The translations under genes were made by a program, and so were the position numbers. 33,789 nt of DNA from Vicinamibacterales bacterium (GTDB lineage Bacteria > Acidobacteriota > Vicinamibacteria > Vicinamibacterales > CAVVIG01). The notes beneath the pieces are model-generated. The model made no database searches. It worked only from the letters and a program-made list of their open reading frames with translations, and was not told where the DNA came from. Position 1 is the stretch's first letter, and each line of letters starts with the position of its first letter. Of this stretch, positions 32,646 to 33,789 are shown one piece after another. Where the stretch lies: NCBI GenBank assembly GCA_025450765.1, contig JANWLS010000002.1, positions 1-33,789 on the forward strand, given 5' to 3'.

Positions 32646-33789
32646 ATGAACCGGACCTCGGACGTCATCATCATCGGCGGTGGCTGCATGGGCGCCAGCA
32701 CCGCGTATCACCTGGCGAAGCGCGGCATCACGCGCGTCACGCTCATCGAACGCGAGCCCGTGCTCGGCGCCGGATCGACCGGCCGCAACGCCGGCGGCGT
32801 GCGCTACCAGTTTTCCAGCGAGGCGAACATCCGGCTCTCGATCGAATCGATCGGCGTCATGGAGCGATTCCAGGACGAAGTCGGCCAGACGATCGACTTC
32901 CACCAGGATGGCTACCTGTTCCTGCTCTCCGAACAGGCCAACGTTGAATCGTTCCAGCGCAATCGCGCCCTCCAGCAGCGGCTCGGAATTGAGGTCCAGT
33001 GGCTCACGCCGGACGACGCCGCGAAGCTCGCGCCGGGCCTTCGGACCGATGGCGTCAAGGGCGCCACGTTCTGCAACGGCGACGGCATCGCGGACCCGAA
33101 CGGCGTCACGATGGGCTTTGCGAAGGCGGCGCAATCGATGGGCGTCGAGCTCGTGAAGGAGACCGAGGTCACCGGCGTCCGCGTGGCGAACGGACGTATC
33201 CAGGGCGTCGACACCTCGCGCGGGCCCGTGGATGCGCCGATCGTGGTGAACGCCGCCGGACCCTACGCGCAGCGGATCGGCGCGATGCTCGGCGTCGACA
33301 CGCCCGTCACGCCGATGCGGCATCACATCTTCATCGCGCAGCCGGCATCGCGCCCGTCCGACAACCCGTCGGCGTTCCCCGGTGCGCCGTCGAATCACAT
33401 CATGGTGATCGACTTCGAGACGACCTTCTACTTCCATCGCGAAGGCGCGAATCTGCTCTTCGGGATGGCCGACCGACAGGAACAGCCCGGCTTCGATCTG
33501 AGCGTGAACTGGGAATTCCTGGAGCGGGTGACGCCGATCGCGGTTCGCCGGCTGCCGGCGCTCGCCGACGCATCGATCTCGCACGCCTGGGCCGGGCTCT
33601 ACGAAATGACGCCGGACGCGATGCCGATTATCGGCCCGGCGGGTGAGCCGGACGGCTACTACCTGATCACCGGCTTCAGCGGCCACGGCTTCCAGCACTC
33701 GCCGGCCGCCGGCCGGATCCTCGCCGACGTCATCGCCGGCCGCGATCCGAAGTTCGACCTGACGCCGTTCGCCTACGCGCGGTTTGCGA
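32646..33789 (+). CDS. FAD-dependent oxidoreductase of the DAO family (sarcosine/glycine oxidase-like), 3' end off window
   Basis: 381 complete codons are visible. The FAD motif VIIIGGGCMGASTAYHLAKRG (7-27) is followed by ER at the end of the second strand, GSTGRNAGGVRYQF (covalent or FAD-contact loop of DAO enzymes), the adenine-side region VNAAGPYAQRIGAMLG and the C-terminal motif MTPDAMPIIGPAG...YLITGFSGHGFQHSPAAG. It oxidises an amine or amino acid such as sarcosine or glycine; substrate unknown. Family length is about 385-390, so only a few residues are missing. The intergenic 43 bases before it are AT-rich and contain a TTGAGCATTGCGAATTGAG stretch. Confidence 0.88.
   Translation, partial: MNRTSDVIIIGGGCMGASTAYHLAKRGITRVTLIEREPVLGAGSTGRNAGGVRYQFSSEANIRLSIESIGVMERFQDEVGQTIDFHQDGYLFLLSEQANVESFQRNRALQQRLGIEVQWLTPDDAAKLAPGLRTDGVKGATFCNGDGIADPNGVTMGFAKAAQSMGVELVKETEVTGVRVANGRIQGVDTSRGPVDAPIVVNAAGPYAQRIGAMLGVDTPVTPMRHHIFIAQPASRPSDNPSAFPGAPSNHIMVIDFETTFYFHREGANLLFGMADRQEQPGFDLSVNWEFLERVTPIAVRRLPALADASISHAWAGLYEMTPDAMPIIGPAGEPDGYYLITGFSGHGFQHSPAAGRILADVIAGRDPKFDLTPFAYARFA

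Overview
The window is 33.8 kb of GC-rich, tightly packed bacterial chromosome. No intergenic gap exceeds about 150 bases, and I see no tRNA, rRNA, CRISPR array, insertion sequence, integrase or phage gene. Gene content fits a Gram-negative, aerobic or microaerobic soil-type bacterium: an RND/TolC efflux set, a rubrerythrin stress operon, Tat export, Pro/Thr-rich secreted proteins, a PEGA protein and GT39 and acetamidase genes. The style resembles Acidobacteriota (Vicinamibacteria-like). That placement is inference from gene content, not from a marker gene.

Layout. 1-3652 (minus): a Tat-exported DNRLRE-type protein with a long Pro/Ser/Thr-rich linker and a His/Asp/Arg-rich tail, overlapping by GTGA a two-domain glycosyltransferase (GT60-like GlcNAc transferase plus HtrL/YibB-like domain) that runs off the left edge. 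3707-5999: greB, divergent from an ALDH7-type aldehyde dehydrogenase. 6037-9588: a DinB-family gene, then a rubrerythrin / Fe-S CCG protein / DUF3501 operon facing a Fur/PerR-family regulator across an AT-rich palindrome. 9585-11318: glutaminyl-tRNA synthetase, split by an in-frame TAA in an otherwise intact frame. 11436-13611: a coupled DUF488 / pdxH / flavin monooxygenase operon. 13622-18060: a GT39 membrane glycosyltransferase, a heme-binding beta-barrel protein, an exported acetamidase with a GNAT gene, and arfB. 18145-21427: a patatin, and aat overlapping an RNB ribonuclease. 21460-27137 (minus): a complete tripartite RND efflux operon. 27265-33789 (plus): ridA, a 3-mercaptopyruvate-type sulfurtransferase, two unrecognised proteins, a PEGA protein with a PH-like tail, a TauE/SafE transporter, a histidine phosphatase and a DAO-type oxidoreductase cut by the right edge.

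The most notable points are: (i) the translationally coupled pair of a Pro/Thr-rich exported protein and a GT60-like enzyme, which could be a bacterial mucin-type O-glycosylation module; (ii) the ochre codon in glnS; (iii) the palindrome-controlled rubrerythrin / Fe-S / DUF3501 operon; (iv) several genes with a -10 hexamer only 6-7 bases before the start codon, suggesting leaderless mRNAs; and (v) an exported protein at 29.0-30.3 kb whose signal peptide has no ordinary start codon.
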